Shown in pieces: positions 1 to 8,066 of a DNA stretch of 64,000 nt. Every line of letters starts with the position of its first letter. Within the stretch, counting starts at the first letter, position 1. Both the position numbers and the translations under genes were made by a program. This DNA comes from JACRCT01 sp049841135. GTDB taxonomy: Bacteria > Myxococcota > Myxococcia > Myxococcales > UBA5297. The notes beneath the pieces were generated by a model that was not told the DNA's origin, searched no databases, and worked only from the letters and a program-made list of their open reading frames with translations. The DNA lies in NCBI GenBank assembly GCA_049841135.1, contig JASGHK010000005.1, positions 1,612,001-1,676,000 on the forward strand. The letters are read 5' to 3'.

Positions 1-122
1 GCGAGACCAGCCCGGAGATCGTCGGGTCGTGGCACAAGCACGGCGCGACCGCCATCCTGGGCAAGCCCATCGACCGGGCGCTCTTGCTGGCGACCGTGCG
101 GCGGCTGGTTCCCGAACGCTAG
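1..122 (+). CDS. Response-regulator receiver domain protein, C-terminal end (partial)
   Basis: The reading frame enters from the window edge and stops at 120-122. The 39 visible residues include GATAILGKPIDRALLLATVRR. This matches the last part of a CheY-like receiver domain: the loop with the conserved Lys (the KP pair) followed by the final helix. The conserved Lys normally contacts the phosphorylated Asp, so a phospho-receiver role is expected. The stop comes right after the receiver fold, so the protein ends in this domain, either as a stand-alone receiver or as the tail of a hybrid kinase. The upstream part is outside the window, so which it is cannot be decided. Confidence 0.7.
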   Translation, partial: ETSPEIVGSWHKHGATAILGKPIDRALLLATVRRLVPER

Positions 123-124
123 GG

Positions 125-152
125 GTAGTGCCGGGCTTCCACGCCCGGAGCA
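125..152 (+). repeat. REP element, subfamily 1 (GTAG-headed hairpin)
   Basis: A GTAG tetranucleotide is followed by the hairpin CCGGGC-ttccac-GCCCGG, with a 6-bp stem and 6-nt loop. The element begins three bases after the stop of the receiver gene. The same sequence recurs at 5424, 7985 and, reversed and degenerate, throughout 8067-8536. The GTAG head is the known hallmark of REPs mobilised by RAYT transposases. It may also serve as a 3' hairpin for the upstream gene. Confidence 0.7.
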
Positions 153-219
153 TCCATGCGATCCGGCCCATCTGAGGCGCGCTCGGGCAACCGGGCGAGC
201 AGTGCTGCCGGTATGTCGT

Positions 220-239
220 ATGTCAGTGGGCACTGACAT
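220..239. promoter_or_regulatory. Perfect 9-bp inverted repeat, operator-like
   Basis: ATGTCAGTG at 220-228 and CACTGACAT at 231-239 are perfect inverted copies separated by two bases. The two-base loop is too short for an RNA hairpin, so a dimeric DNA-binding site is more likely. It lies about 155 bp upstream of the next gene start. No regulator can be assigned. Confidence 0.35.
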
Positions 240-337
240 CCCTCGCGCAGGCCGTTCCCCATTCCCCGGTCTTCGCCCGCCCGCACAAAAGCTCGCGAGA
301 GGCGGCTTCAGTGGTAAGAAGCAGAAAGTTCTTTCGC

Positions 338-370
338 GACTTCCGTTCGGCACTTCGCTACTCGGAAGTC
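338..370 (+). promoter_or_regulatory. Leader hairpin before the zinc-finger/helical-repeat gene
   Basis: GACTTCCG at 338-345 pairs with CGGAAGTC at 363-370, leaving a 17-nt loop. The hairpin ends ten bases before the AGGAG ribosome-binding site. It could affect translation or mRNA stability; nothing else supports a function. Confidence 0.25.
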
Positions 371-395
371 TGGCTGCCCGAGGAGAGTGCCAGGA

Positions 396-1586
396 ATGGA
401 TGAGCCGTCTGCCCCCAGCTGCGCCATCTGCCGCGCGACGACCGAGACCGCGGAGCTGACCGATCGCCCGTTGGTGCCGACCCGCTTCCTGGAGGCAGGG
501 ACCTTCGAGCTCGACCCGCTGGGGACCGGCGGCGCCGCCGTGAAGCTGTGCGTGCACTGCGCCGAGCTGCTCGACGCCCCGATGCTGCTGGGCGAGGACG
601 TGGCGGAGTTCGCCAAGGCCGTGGAGCTGCACCGCCAGGCGCACTCGCCGGCGGCCGGGCGCGAGGCGCAGGCGGCGCGCGTCCGCCTGTGGCACCGGGC
701 CCTGCACCTGGGGGCCCGCGCGCTCTCCACCGAGCTGGCGGCGCAGCCCCCGCCGGCGGCTCCCAAGGCCGAGCCCGACCAGCTGGGCCTGTTCGTCTCG
801 CGCAGCGCGCGGCTGTCGAAGGTGGAGCAGGCGCTGAGCGAGGCGCGGCTCGACACCGCGGCGAGGCTCGCGGCGGAGGTGGTCAAGCGCTATGACCTCG
901 CCGAAGCGCGCTACCTCGCGGCGCAGCTGGGGCCGATGCGGACGCAGCTCGCGGGCATCGCCTCCGCGCCCGAGGAGCTGGCCTCGCTCGCGCGGCACCC
1001 CGAGAAGCTGCTCGACCGCACGCGGCTCACCACCGGCCTGTTCGCCGCGCTCACCCGCGGCCTGCACCGGATGGCCGCCGAGTCGGCGGAGCGGCAGTGG
1101 CAGACGGTGATCGCCGGGCGGCCGACGGGCTGGCACTGGATGCGCGCCGGGGACACCGACCGCGCGAAGGCGGCGCTGGAGGCGGCGGTGGATCGCGGGC
1201 AGATGGTGGGCGTGTGCCTGGCGGCGCTGGGCGACCTCGCCTACCACGACAACCGCGAGGACGACGCGCGCGAGGCCTACCGGCGGGCGTTCTGCGCGGA
1301 CCCGGCGAACGTGCCGGCCGAGCGGATCGAGGACGAGGCCGTGCGCTCGCTGCTCGACGAGGCGCGCGGGCTGGAGCTCGACCCGCCGGCGGACTGGGTG
1401 CCGATGGTGGGCTACGCCTTCGGCATCTTCCGGCTGCCGGAGCAGGCCGACGGGCAGGGCGAGTGCAAGGAGTTCCACCAGGCGCTGCTCGAAGGGCGCA
1501 AGTCGGGCGACCCGTGGCACCGGCGGCGGATGCAGCAGCTGGCGCTGGGGTTGTTCGAGCAGCTCCTGGAGACGGGGCGGCTGTAG
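396..1586 (+). CDS. Zinc-ribbon plus helical-repeat protein of unknown function
   Basis: The protein is 396 residues long. I chose the ATG at 396 because AGGAG at 381-385 sits 10 nt upstream; a GTG at 387 is too close to that site. The N-terminus has two CxxC pairs (Cys9/Cys12 and Cys52/Cys55), which together look like a four-Cys zinc site. The rest is Ala/Leu/Glu-rich helix, and the part after about residue 240 (AALGDLAYHDNREDDAREAY) reads like TPR helices. There is no signal peptide, so it is probably cytosolic. I do not recognise the family. A protein-protein scaffold is a fair guess from the repeats but is not shown. Confidence 0.6.
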   Translation: MDEPSAPSCAICRATTETAELTDRPLVPTRFLEAGTFELDPLGTGGAAVKLCVHCAELLDAPMLLGEDVAEFAKAVELHRQAHSPAAGREAQAARVRLWHRALHLGARALSTELAAQPPPAAPKAEPDQLGLFVSRSARLSKVEQALSEARLDTAARLAAEVVKRYDLAEARYLAAQLGPMRTQLAGIASAPEELASLARHPEKLLDRTRLTTGLFAALTRGLHRMAAESAERQWQTVIAGRPTGWHWMRAGDTDRAKAALEAAVDRGQMVGVCLAALGDLAYHDNREDDAREAYRRAFCADPANVPAERIEDEAVRSLLDEARGLELDPPADWVPMVGYAFGIFRLPEQADGQGECKEFHQALLEGRKSGDPWHRRRMQQLALGLFEQLLETGRL

Positions 1587-1772
1587 CCAGAAGTCCAAGT
1601 CCCGAGCGCGCGCACGGTTGAGTGGGCGGCCTACGGCTCCGCGAGGCGTCGCCTTTGCCCACCCAGGGAACGGAAGTGCACTGCGGCTACGTCGGTGCGG
1701 TGCCCGCTCGCCCGCTGGCCAGGCGGGCACGGGGTCTGCAACCTCCGAGGGGACCACTCAGGAGGTCACCCA
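1587..1772 (+). promoter_or_regulatory. Structured leader upstream of the CHVPPGNP lipoprotein gene
   Basis: Two hairpins lie between the stop of the previous gene and the next start. In the first, GTGGGC-GGC at 1622-1630 pairs with GCC-ttt-GCCCAC at 1651-1662. In the second, GTGCCCGC at 1700-1707 pairs with GCGGGCAC at 1723-1730. The Shine-Dalgarno AGGAGG is at 1760-1765. One hairpin may terminate the upstream gene, or both may belong to a 5' regulatory leader. I could not match them to a known riboswitch. Confidence 0.3.
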
Positions 1773-2126
1773 ATGCGGAGTCGGTCGTACGTGGTCGCGG
1801 TCGCAGCAGCCGTTGCCGTCCTTCTCCCCGGCTGTGGTCGGACGGGCTCGGAGACGAGCTCCGTCTCCGACTCGCTGGCCTACCTCGGCACCGCCGAGGA
1901 CTGCGCCAACGAAGGCAAGGTGCTCGTCTGTCACGTACCGCCCGGCAATCCGGCGAACGCGCACTCCATCTGCATCGACGAAGCTGCGGTGAAGGCGCAC
2001 CAGAAGAACCACGGGGATGAGCTCGGCGCTTGCCCGCGCGACGGGGGCGTCGTGCCGGAGGCTGAGGCCGCCGAAAACGGAGCGGGCGAGGCAGACGCGG
2101 GTGAAGCACCTCCGGGGATCAACTGA
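1773..2126 (+). CDS. Small lipoprotein with a CHVPPGNP module
   Basis: The ATG at 1773 follows AGGAGG by seven bases. The 117-residue product starts with a lipoprotein signal ending in LLPGC, so it is expected to be lipid-anchored outside the inner membrane. The mature part holds VCHVPPGNPANAHSICIDE and then HQKNHGDELGAC. This Cys-bracketed module (CHxPPGNP, then an HGD-x-L-G-x-C end) is seen at the ends of many secreted bacterial proteins; its biochemical role is not known to me. Here it is almost the whole protein. The tail is acidic and Ala/Gly-rich. The gene stands alone and converges on the S46 peptidase gene. Confidence 0.7.
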   Translation: MRSRSYVVAVAAAVAVLLPGCGRTGSETSSVSDSLAYLGTAEDCANEGKVLVCHVPPGNPANAHSICIDEAAVKAHQKNHGDELGACPRDGGVVPEAEAAENGAGEADAGEAPPGIN

Positions 2127-2233
2127 TCAGCGGTCACTGAAACGAGAAGAGCGCCCGGCCCGCGTCAGGCCAGGAGCTCTCAGTGAGTAGCGCCGCAAGA
2201 GCTCCTACCGGATCATCGAAGGCAACCAACGGA

Positions 2234-2267
2234 CCCCCTCCCGCAGTTTGGGAGGTTTGGGAGGGGG
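2234..2267. terminator. Bidirectional terminator between convergent genes
   Basis: CCCCCTCCC at 2234-2242 pairs with GGGAGGGGG at 2259-2267. It sits between the stop of the CHVPPGNP lipoprotein gene (plus strand) and the stop of the S46 peptidase gene (minus strand). There is no clear U-tract. Confidence 0.5.
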
Positions 2268-2284
2268 CAGGGGGGAGGGCCGCC

Positions 2285-4352
2285 TTACTTCCTCAGCTCC
2301 TCCACGATCCGACCGGCTCCGTAGATCTTCTCCAGCGCCTCGAGCAGCGCCGCGCTGTGCACCGCGACGCAGCGGTTGAGGTTCTCGTCGTAGCCGTAGT
2401 CGCCGGCCAAGGACCAGATGTTGCCGTCGAAGACCACGCCCGCGGCCTCGCCGGCCTGGTTCACCAGCGGCGAGCCGGAGTTGCCGCCGATGATGTCGTT
2501 GGTGGTGGCCACGTCGAACGGCGTCTCCAGGTTCAGCTTGGCCTTGGCCTTGATCCAGGAATCCGGCAGGCGGAACGGGTCGCTACCGGTGGCGCGCGCG
2601 AAGGCGCCGGCAAAGTCGGTCAGCGGCGCGACGACCTTGCCGTCGGGCTCGGTGTAGCCCTTCACCGCGCCGTAGCTGAGCCGCAGGGTGAAGGTCGCGT
2701 CCGGGTAGGTGCTGGCTCCGAAGATGGCCGCGTGCGCCTTGGCGATGAGCTCGTTGTTCCTCTTCACCGGGCCCTCGACCTCGTCCTCGTAGGTCTTGCG
2801 GATCGCGCGCGCGGCCGGGTCGATCTTCTTGGCGAGGAGGATCATCGGGTCCTTCGACGCGTCGATCGCCTTCTGCCCGCCCTCGAGCAGCCCCTTGCGG
2901 ACCTTCACGTCCTTGAGCTTGCTTCCCTTCACCAGCGCCTTCGCCGCCTGCTCCGGTGAGAGCTTGCCCAGCACCTCCTTGACCACCGGGTCGTCCGGGC
3001 CCAGGTCCTCGCGCAGCTTGGAGAGGGAGAACGCCAGCGTCAGCGTCTCCAGGTCGTCGTAGATGGGCGCCGAGGAGAGGATTTGGTGCTTGAGCGCGAC
3101 CTGGTTCGACTCGGCGTATTCGCGCAGGCGCTTCTCGTTGGGCTTCTGCGTCTCCTCGGCCTCGCGCACCAGCCGGCGAGCGTGGGCGAACAGGTCGCTG
3201 GCGAAGCCGCGGCCCTCCTCCAGGTTGCTGTAGCGGTCGCGGATGACCCGGTAGCGGTCCATCGCCTTCTGCACCTGGTCCCAGGCGCCGCCGTAGAGCG
3301 CCTTGATCGCCGGGTCGGCGTCGACCTTGGCGCGCAGCAGCGCCTCCTTCGACGCGAGCTGGTTGAAGAACGCCCGGTCCTGCAGCGCCGAGAGCCGGCC
3401 CTTGCGCGCCTTGATGCCGTTCTCCAAATAGAAGAGCAGCGCGTTGGAGATGCGCTTCTTCTCGGGCGACTCGGTCGCGAAGCGCGTGAGCAGGCCCTTG
3501 AGCTCGGAGGAGTACATCAGGCGCCGCGGCAAGGTGACGTCGCGGTCGACCTCGAGCTGCGCGGTGGGCGTGAGCCGGTTGGTGCCGCCCGGGTGGCCGG
3601 AGACGAAGACCAGCTCGCCGTCCTTGGGGCCGGTCTTGGCGAAGGGCAGGTAGTCGGCGGTCTTGGCCGGCTTGCCGTCCTGGTAGATGCGCAGGAAGGA
3701 GACGTCGAGGTCGTAGCGGGGGAACTCGAAGTTGTCCGGGTCGCCGCCGAAGAAGGCGATGGCGAACTCCGGGGCGAAGACCAGCCGCACGTCCTGGAAG
3801 CGCTTGTACTTGTAGAGGTGGTACTGGGCGCCGTGGAAGAGCGTGACCACGTCGCAGCGGAGGTCGGCCGCGGTGCCGCAGTCCTTCTCGATCTTCGACA
3901 TCTCCGCCTTGAGCGCCTCGTTGTACTGGGCGTCGGGAAGGCCGCGGGTCGCCGCGCCCACGCGCTCGGTGACGTCGGTGATCTCCACCAGCTGGTTGAT
4001 CTCCGATCTCCGGGCACTTCACCTCGTCGGCGCCCTTCTTGGCGAAGAAGCCGGTGGCCACGTAGTCCTTCTTGGCCGTGGAGAGCTGCTCGATGCAGGT
4101 GTGGGCGCAGTGGTGGTTGGTCATCACCAGGCCGTCGCCGGAGACGATGCTGCCCGAGCAGCCTTCGGCCAGGCGCACGGACGACAGCCGCACGTGGTCG
4201 AGCCACTTCTGGTCGGGCTCGAACCCGTACTTCGACTTCACCTTCGCGGCCGGGAAGTCGTTGAAGAGCCACATGCCCTCCTCGGCGTGGACACGCAGCG
4301 GGGCGGCGAGGAGCGCGGCGCAGAGGACTGCGGAGAAGGCGCGGGTCGTCAT
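2285..4352 (-). CDS. S46 family dipeptidyl-peptidase (DPP7/DPP11-like), one frameshift
   Basis: The product is an exported serine exopeptidase that removes dipeptides from peptide N-termini. Residues 1-23 form a signal peptide (cut near RVHA/EEG). The His region of the S46 triad is VMTNHHCAH near residue 80. The Asp region is PDNFEFPRYDLDVSF, and the Ser is in IIGGNSGSPLVN near the C-terminus. GGAG lies eight bases before the ATG at 4352. The frame breaks at about 4001-4006: the coding strand reads GAGATCGGAGATC where EIEINQLVEIT requires GAGATCGAGATC. Removing one base restores a full-length enzyme of about 690 residues, so the break may be a sequence error. The preceding gene encodes a PhnD-like binding protein, 72 bp away. 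Confidence 0.85.
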
Positions 4353-4424
4353 GTCGGAAACTCCAAGGCCGCCAGCGGAGGGCTGGCGGCCAGAGGGTGG
4401 AGCGAGGGGTCGAGCCGTGGACGG

Positions 4425-5339
4425 CTACTGCTTGAACACCAGGAGCGCGGCGCGGACCGAGCCGTAGTCCTCGTCCTTCACGTCGGTGAAGCCCTCGGCG
4501 TGGAAGGCCGCCTGGAGCGTCTTCTTGCCCTCGTCGCTCTCGGAGAGCTTGCGGGCGGCGGCGTCGAGCGCGGCGCGGGCGTCCTCGGGGAAGCCGTCCT
4601 TCACCGCCAGCACGTCGTTGGGGATGGCGTCGGTCACCGCGATGACCTTGAGCGCCGCGGCCTCGGCGCCCGGCAGCGCGTTCTTGCAGCCGGTGACCTC
4701 CTTCACGTCCGCGGGATCGATGGAGTAGCTGGCGCCGACCTGCGCCTTGCCCTCGGCCACGGCCTTGCACACCGCGTCGTGGGTGTTCAGGAAGGCCTGG
4801 TCCTTGAAGAGGCCGGCGGGGTTGATGCCCTTCTGCAGCAGCATCGCCTTGGCGAAGATGTAGCCGGTGGCCGACGAGGGATCGACCCAGGCCACCTTGA
4901 GCTCGTTGGCCTTCTTGAGCGTCTCCAGGTCGGTGACGGTCGCGTTCGCCGGGCCGAAGAGCACCGAGCGGTAGGTCGACTGGCCGTTGCGGATCACCTT
5001 GGCGACCGGGGTGACCTTGCCCTGCGCGGTGGTGCGCACGTAAGCCATCGGCGCCAGGAACGCGATGTCGACCTTCCCGGCGGCGAGCGCGTCGGCCAGC
5101 GTGTCGTAGTCGGGGAAGACCACCGCGCGGGCGGGCTTGGCCAGGGACTTCTGGACGAAGAGTGCGAAGGAGTCCGACTGCTCCTGGGCCGTGGTCGTGC
5201 CGGAGCTGACGATGAGGCCGGCGGTGAGCGTGCCGGCCGGCGCCGGGGTCAGCTCGAAGGGCTTGGGGGTGGGCTTGGCGGTCACGCAGGCCGCCAGCGC
5301 GGATGCGGCGAGGGCAGCGAGGACGACGGTGCGCATCAT
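4425..5339 (-). CDS. PhnD-like phosphate/phosphonate-type ABC transporter substrate-binding lipoprotein
   Basis: The ATG at 5339 has GGAGG six bases upstream. Longer upstream readings run into the REP and the IS end and are unlikely. The 304-residue product begins with a lipoprotein signal (ALAASALAAC). The mature part has the periplasmic-binding fold of the PhnD family. It includes FPDYDTLADALAAGKVDIAFLAPMAY, the DPSSATGYIFAKAML segment with the typical SxTSG-like ligand loop, and a late TDAIPNDVLAVKDGF segment. No permease or ATPase gene is adjacent, so this is an orphan binding protein. It may work with a distant transporter or act as a sensor. The ligand cannot be read from the sequence. 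Confidence 0.8.
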   Translation of the reverse strand: MMRTVVLAALAASALAACVTAKPTPKPFELTPAPAGTLTAGLIVSSGTTTAQEQSDSFALFVQKSLAKPARAVVFPDYDTLADALAAGKVDIAFLAPMAYVRTTAQGKVTPVAKVIRNGQSTYRSVLFGPANATVTDLETLKKANELKVAWVDPSSATGYIFAKAMLLQKGINPAGLFKDQAFLNTHDAVCKAVAEGKAQVGASYSIDPADVKEVTGCKNALPGAEAAALKVIAVTDAIPNDVLAVKDGFPEDARAALDAAARKLSESDEGKKTLQAAFHAEGFTDVKDEDYGSVRAALLVFKQ

Positions 5340-5423
5340 GGCTTTCCTCCGGCAGGAAAAGGACGTGGCAGCGAGGTGGAGGATAGGCGCGGGGCCAGGC
5401 GGGCTCAACTGGGGAGTGCCGGG

Positions 5424-5444
5424 GTAGTGCCGGGCTTCCACGCC
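5424..5444 (+). repeat. REP element interrupted by the IS (left half)
   Basis: GTAG at 5424-5427 and the sequence up to GGCTTCCACGCC at 5433-5444 form the left part of a subfamily-1 REP. The rest resumes at 7913-7930. Joining the halves and removing one copy of the 12-bp duplication gives an intact REP identical to that at 125-150. Confidence 0.75.
5433..5444 (+). repeat. Target-site duplication, left copy (12 bp)
   Basis: GGCTTCCACGCC directly abuts the left terminal inverted repeat and is repeated exactly at 7913-7924. IS4-type elements commonly duplicate about 9-13 bp, so the length fits. Confidence 0.8.
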
Positions 5445-5454
5445 TCTGGATTGG

Positions 5455-6930
5455 TCACATCTCGTCCGGACGCCTGGCGCTGCCAGGGCAGCGCGAGCAG
5501 GCCGGACGTGAGCCGAGCGCGCCGCGCCAGCCAGCTTCAAGGATGAGCAGCTTCTCGTAGCCGCGTCCGAGCGTCCGCCAGCCAGGGCGCCCGTTATGCT
5601 TGAGGTGCCCGCCCAGGGCTGCCACGGCCCAGAAGACCTCCTTGGCCGTCGGCGCGTCTGACAGCTTGGTCTTCTTCAGCGAGGCTCGGAGCACGTCGAG
5701 CTGGAGCGGTGAGAGTGCTGCGGTCGCGGGTGTCTCAGGTTTCGACTCGGCCAGGGTCCGCATGAGCAGCAGGCGCCAGGCGATGGCTGCGAAGAGGCTG
5801 ATTGCGATGCTAAGGGCGTGAAAGCTCTCGAGCTGGCGCTTCTCGAGTGCGCACCCGTTCTTGAGGGCGTCGAAGTACATCTCGATCAGCCATCGGCCGC
5901 GGTAGTAGTCGACAACTTGGAGAAGCTGCTCCTCGGTATCGACCGGCTCGGTCGTGTACAGGACCCACTGAATGGGGTCCTCTCCATCGGGACAGTCCTT
6001 CTCGAGCACAAAGACGACGTTGATCGGCAAGGACGCCGGCAACGTACTACTCGCTCTGTCCGGTCTCTTCAGTGACACCCTCATCCAGCCGACTTGCAGC
6101 TTGGCGTCGCGTACCTTGCGCGGCGGATGCGTCGCCTGCGCCTTGGGCGTCGTGGCCTTCGCGCGTGCCGACAGGCGCACCTCGCGAGTCGCCACCGTTG
6201 GCGCTTCGGCGATCGCCTCGATGAGCTTCTTCTCCGCCGGGTCTTCCAGGCTGCGGTTGTACTTCTGCCTCAAAACGAACCGGAATCCCTTCTGGACCAG
6301 GTGCGTCATCAGGTCGTAGTCGTCGGATTCGCTGTCGCCGACGTGGATGACCTTGGCCTTTTGCGCCACCTCCCCCTCGACCGAATCGATCTGCTCCTTC
6401 CAGCGCAGCGACTCCTTGTCGGGCGAAAGCCGTCGCGCCTTCTTGCGCTGGTAGTGGTTCTCGCCGCCCTTGAGATGGTCCGGGATCGGCTGGCGCGCCC
6501 AGAGCTTCATCGCCGCTACTCCGACCGGCCGATAGTGCTCGGTCGCGCTCGCCATCAGGGTCGTGTGCAGGTAGAGGCCTTGGGTTCCGCCATCGACCGG
6601 GCCCAGTCCGTCGCGCTCAATCTCGCTCTGGAAGGCCACGCTGCTGGTGTCGTGGATCGCCAGCACCACCCGCTCCGCGACACATCGCGCCACGGTCGCT
6701 TGCACATGGGGCTGCAGCACCTTGGTCGCGCTGAGCTTCGGGTTGTTGACCAGGCGGTAGAGCGCCTCCAGCCCTGCCGCATCATCTTCGAAAGCCTGCG
6801 GAAAGCTCTTGGCCGGCTCGTCACTCAATCGCCCCACCGTGGCGATCAGCCGCCGATTCAGACGCCGGTCTCCCAGCTTGGCCTGACTCATCTCCTGCTC
6901 CAGCGGCAGCAGCCCCGGCAACGCCTTCAT
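5455..6930 (-). CDS. Tn5-like IS4-type DDE transposase
   Basis: The 491-residue protein has the layout of the Tn5 transposase. The N-terminal LGDRRLNRRL...SFPQAF segment is the DNA-binding part. The first catalytic Asp is Asp94 (AIHDTSS) and the second is Asp199 (HVGDSESDD). The Glu is Glu350 within YRGRWLIEMYFDALK, which is the Y-(2)-R-(3)-E-(6)-K signature. The C-terminus keeps GRPGWRTLGRGYEKL, the end seen in Tn5 relatives. The ATG at 6930 lies 110 bp inside the end of the preceding gene, so the two are probably translationally coupled. All catalytic residues are present. It should move the element at 5445-7912. Confidence 0.92.
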   Translation of the reverse strand: MKALPGLLPLEQEMSQAKLGDRRLNRRLIATVGRLSDEPAKSFPQAFEDDAAGLEALYRLVNNPKLSATKVLQPHVQATVARCVAERVVLAIHDTSSVAFQSEIERDGLGPVDGGTQGLYLHTTLMASATEHYRPVGVAAMKLWARQPIPDHLKGGENHYQRKKARRLSPDKESLRWKEQIDSVEGEVAQKAKVIHVGDSESDDYDLMTHLVQKGFRFVLRQKYNRSLEDPAEKKLIEAIAEAPTVATREVRLSARAKATTPKAQATHPPRKVRDAKLQVGWMRVSLKRPDRASSTLPASLPINVVFVLEKDCPDGEDPIQWVLYTTEPVDTEEQLLQVVDYYRGRWLIEMYFDALKNGCALEKRQLESFHALSIAISLFAAIAWRLLLMRTLAESKPETPATAALSPLQLDVLRASLKKTKLSDAPTAKEVFWAVAALGGHLKHNGRPGWRTLGRGYEKLLILEAGWRGALGSRPACSRCPGSARRPDEM

Positions 6931-7822
6931 GCGGATGCCCCTTGCACAACCGGCGGCGAGTCTGACGGTGCAACTCGTAGACGTAGAGCCCTTTGGGTCT
7001 GCCCTCGTGCAGATAGGCGTTCCCGCGTCGGGTTCGGCCTGCCGTCGTGCCCAGAAAGCGCCAGTTGGAGGCGCGGTAGCACGTGCCTCGAAACCGAGCG
7101 TGGTCGACGAAAGTTTCTGCGAGCAGGACCGGATGATTCCAGCGGGCCTGCCAATCAGCGCTCAATCGTCGCAGGGTCCGGCCGAGCACCTTGGAAGCCA
7201 GATGCTCGACTCGAACCCAGGGCGGGATGAGGAAGCGCACGTTGTTGACGACCAGGTGCAGATTGCGCCGCTTGGTGTCGTCATCCCAGTCCAGGTAACG
7301 GTCTCGTAGCGGCGAATGGAGAGTCGCGGAGGCCCAGCCGAGCAGGGCCACCACCTGGCCCTCGAGAAATGCGGCGTACAGCAGGTGCTCTCCTACGAGC
7401 GGCTTGTCTCCGAGATAGTGGAATCGGTCGACAAAGAGGCGCCAGCCCAGACGCTCGGCGGGCTCGATGGGCCGCACCACGAGTTGGTCCAGATCCGCGT
7501 CGTTCCCCACCGGAGACCAAGCCAGCGGAATGCAGTCCTGCGGCAATAGCGGAAGGTCGTGTCCCTCGCGGCAGCGCCGCTGTCGCGCAGGTAGCTTGAT
7601 GTGGCCCCACTCCTCAAGCCGGAGCAGGAGATCCTGGCAGGCGAAGACGGCGTAGCTTCCGTTGGCCTGTCGCCAACCCCACGCCTCGCAGATCGCTTGT
7701 GCGAGGTCGGGACGGGTCCAATTGCTCTCGCGGCCAACTGTGTCGCGAATGAACCGCAACTCAGCCTCGCCGATCGCTCGGTTACGGTAGCGAAGCAGCG
7801 GTGTTGTGCTCGATGGCTCCAC
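6821..7822 (-). CDS. DruA-family (DUF4338) protein carried by the IS
   Basis: I assign this 333-residue protein to the DruA/DUF4338 family from sections such as FVDRFHYLGDKPLVGEHL, ALLGWASATLHSPLRDRYLDW, VVNNVRFLIPPWVRVEHLASKVLG and ETFVDHARFRGTCYRASNW. DruA is one component of the Druantia anti-phage system, but the other Dru proteins are absent here. The gene lies wholly inside the IS ends and is followed, with overlap, by the transposase. A role in transposition or target choice therefore seems more likely than stand-alone defence; that is inference. The start appears to be a GTG at 7822 just inside the right end. The last 35 or so residues overlap the transposase start and are low-complexity, so the conserved domain probably ends near residue 297. 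Confidence 0.7.
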   Translation of the reverse strand: MEPSSTTPLLRYRNRAIGEAELRFIRDTVGRESNWTRPDLAQAICEAWGWRQANGSYAVFACQDLLLRLEEWGHIKLPARQRRCREGHDLPLLPQDCIPLAWSPVGNDADLDQLVVRPIEPAERLGWRLFVDRFHYLGDKPLVGEHLLYAAFLEGQVVALLGWASATLHSPLRDRYLDWDDDTKRRNLHLVVNNVRFLIPPWVRVEHLASKVLGRTLRRLSADWQARWNHPVLLAETFVDHARFRGTCYRASNWRFLGTTAGRTRRGNAYLHEGRPKGLYVYELHRQTRRRLCKGHPHEGVAGAAAAGAGDESGQAGRPASESAADRHGGAIE

Positions 7823-7912
7823 CCCTGACCGTATGGCACACGGCTGCTTGCGACGCCAGCGAAATCTGGAGGCGTGCGCCGCGGGGGCCTACCAAGATGT
7901 GACAAATCCAGA

Positions 7913-7930
7913 GGCTTCCACGCCCGGGGC
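7913..7930 (+). repeat. Target-site duplication, right copy, and remainder of the interrupted REP
   Basis: GGCTTCCACGCC at 7913-7924 repeats 5433-5444. It is followed by CGGGGC, completing the REP stem that the IS split. Confidence 0.8.
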
Positions 7931-8066
7931 ACTCGTACGATCTGTTCGATCGCTAGCGTGAGCATCTGCGTAGCGCGTGGCGGGGTAGTGCCGGGCTTCC
8001 ACGCGCTTCCACGCCCGGGGCACCCGTACAACCTTGTCAGCCGTTGGCGCGCTGAGCATCTGGGGA
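7931..8066 (+). repeat. REP copy with internal duplication, in gene-free DNA
   Basis: This stretch between the IS and the tandem array has no gene. GTAG at 7985-7988 begins a subfamily-1 REP in which CTTCCACGC is duplicated inside the hairpin, ending near 8025. The flank CACTCGTACGATC... before it matches the sequence just right of the IS target, which suggests that whole REP-plus-flank units have been copied. Confidence 0.55.

Larger units (their letters stand above)
5445..7912. mobile_element. Insertion sequence, Tn5/IS4-type, with a DruA-family passenger gene
   Basis: The element is 2468 bp long. The terminal inverted repeats are 5445-5461 (TCTGGATTGGTCACATC) and the complement of 7896-7912 (TCTGGATTTGTCACATC), matching at 16 of 17 positions. 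Both ends are flanked by the 12-bp direct repeat GGCTTCCACGCC. It carries two minus-strand genes: a DruA-like gene, then a Tn5-like transposase overlapping its end. The transposase stop codon lies inside the left inverted repeat. The target was the loop and stem of a REP. The ends, target duplication and transposase frame are all intact, so the insertion looks recent and possibly active. Confidence 0.88.

Noticed and set aside
1600..1770. Cyclic-di-GMP (GEMM) riboswitch upstream of the CHVPPGNP lipoprotein
   Set aside because: The hairpins do not carry the conserved GEMM core sequences that I know, so only a structured leader is reported.
5445..7912. A Druantia defence island
   Set aside because: Only a DruA-like gene is present. 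The large helicase and other Dru genes are absent, and the gene lies inside the IS ends.
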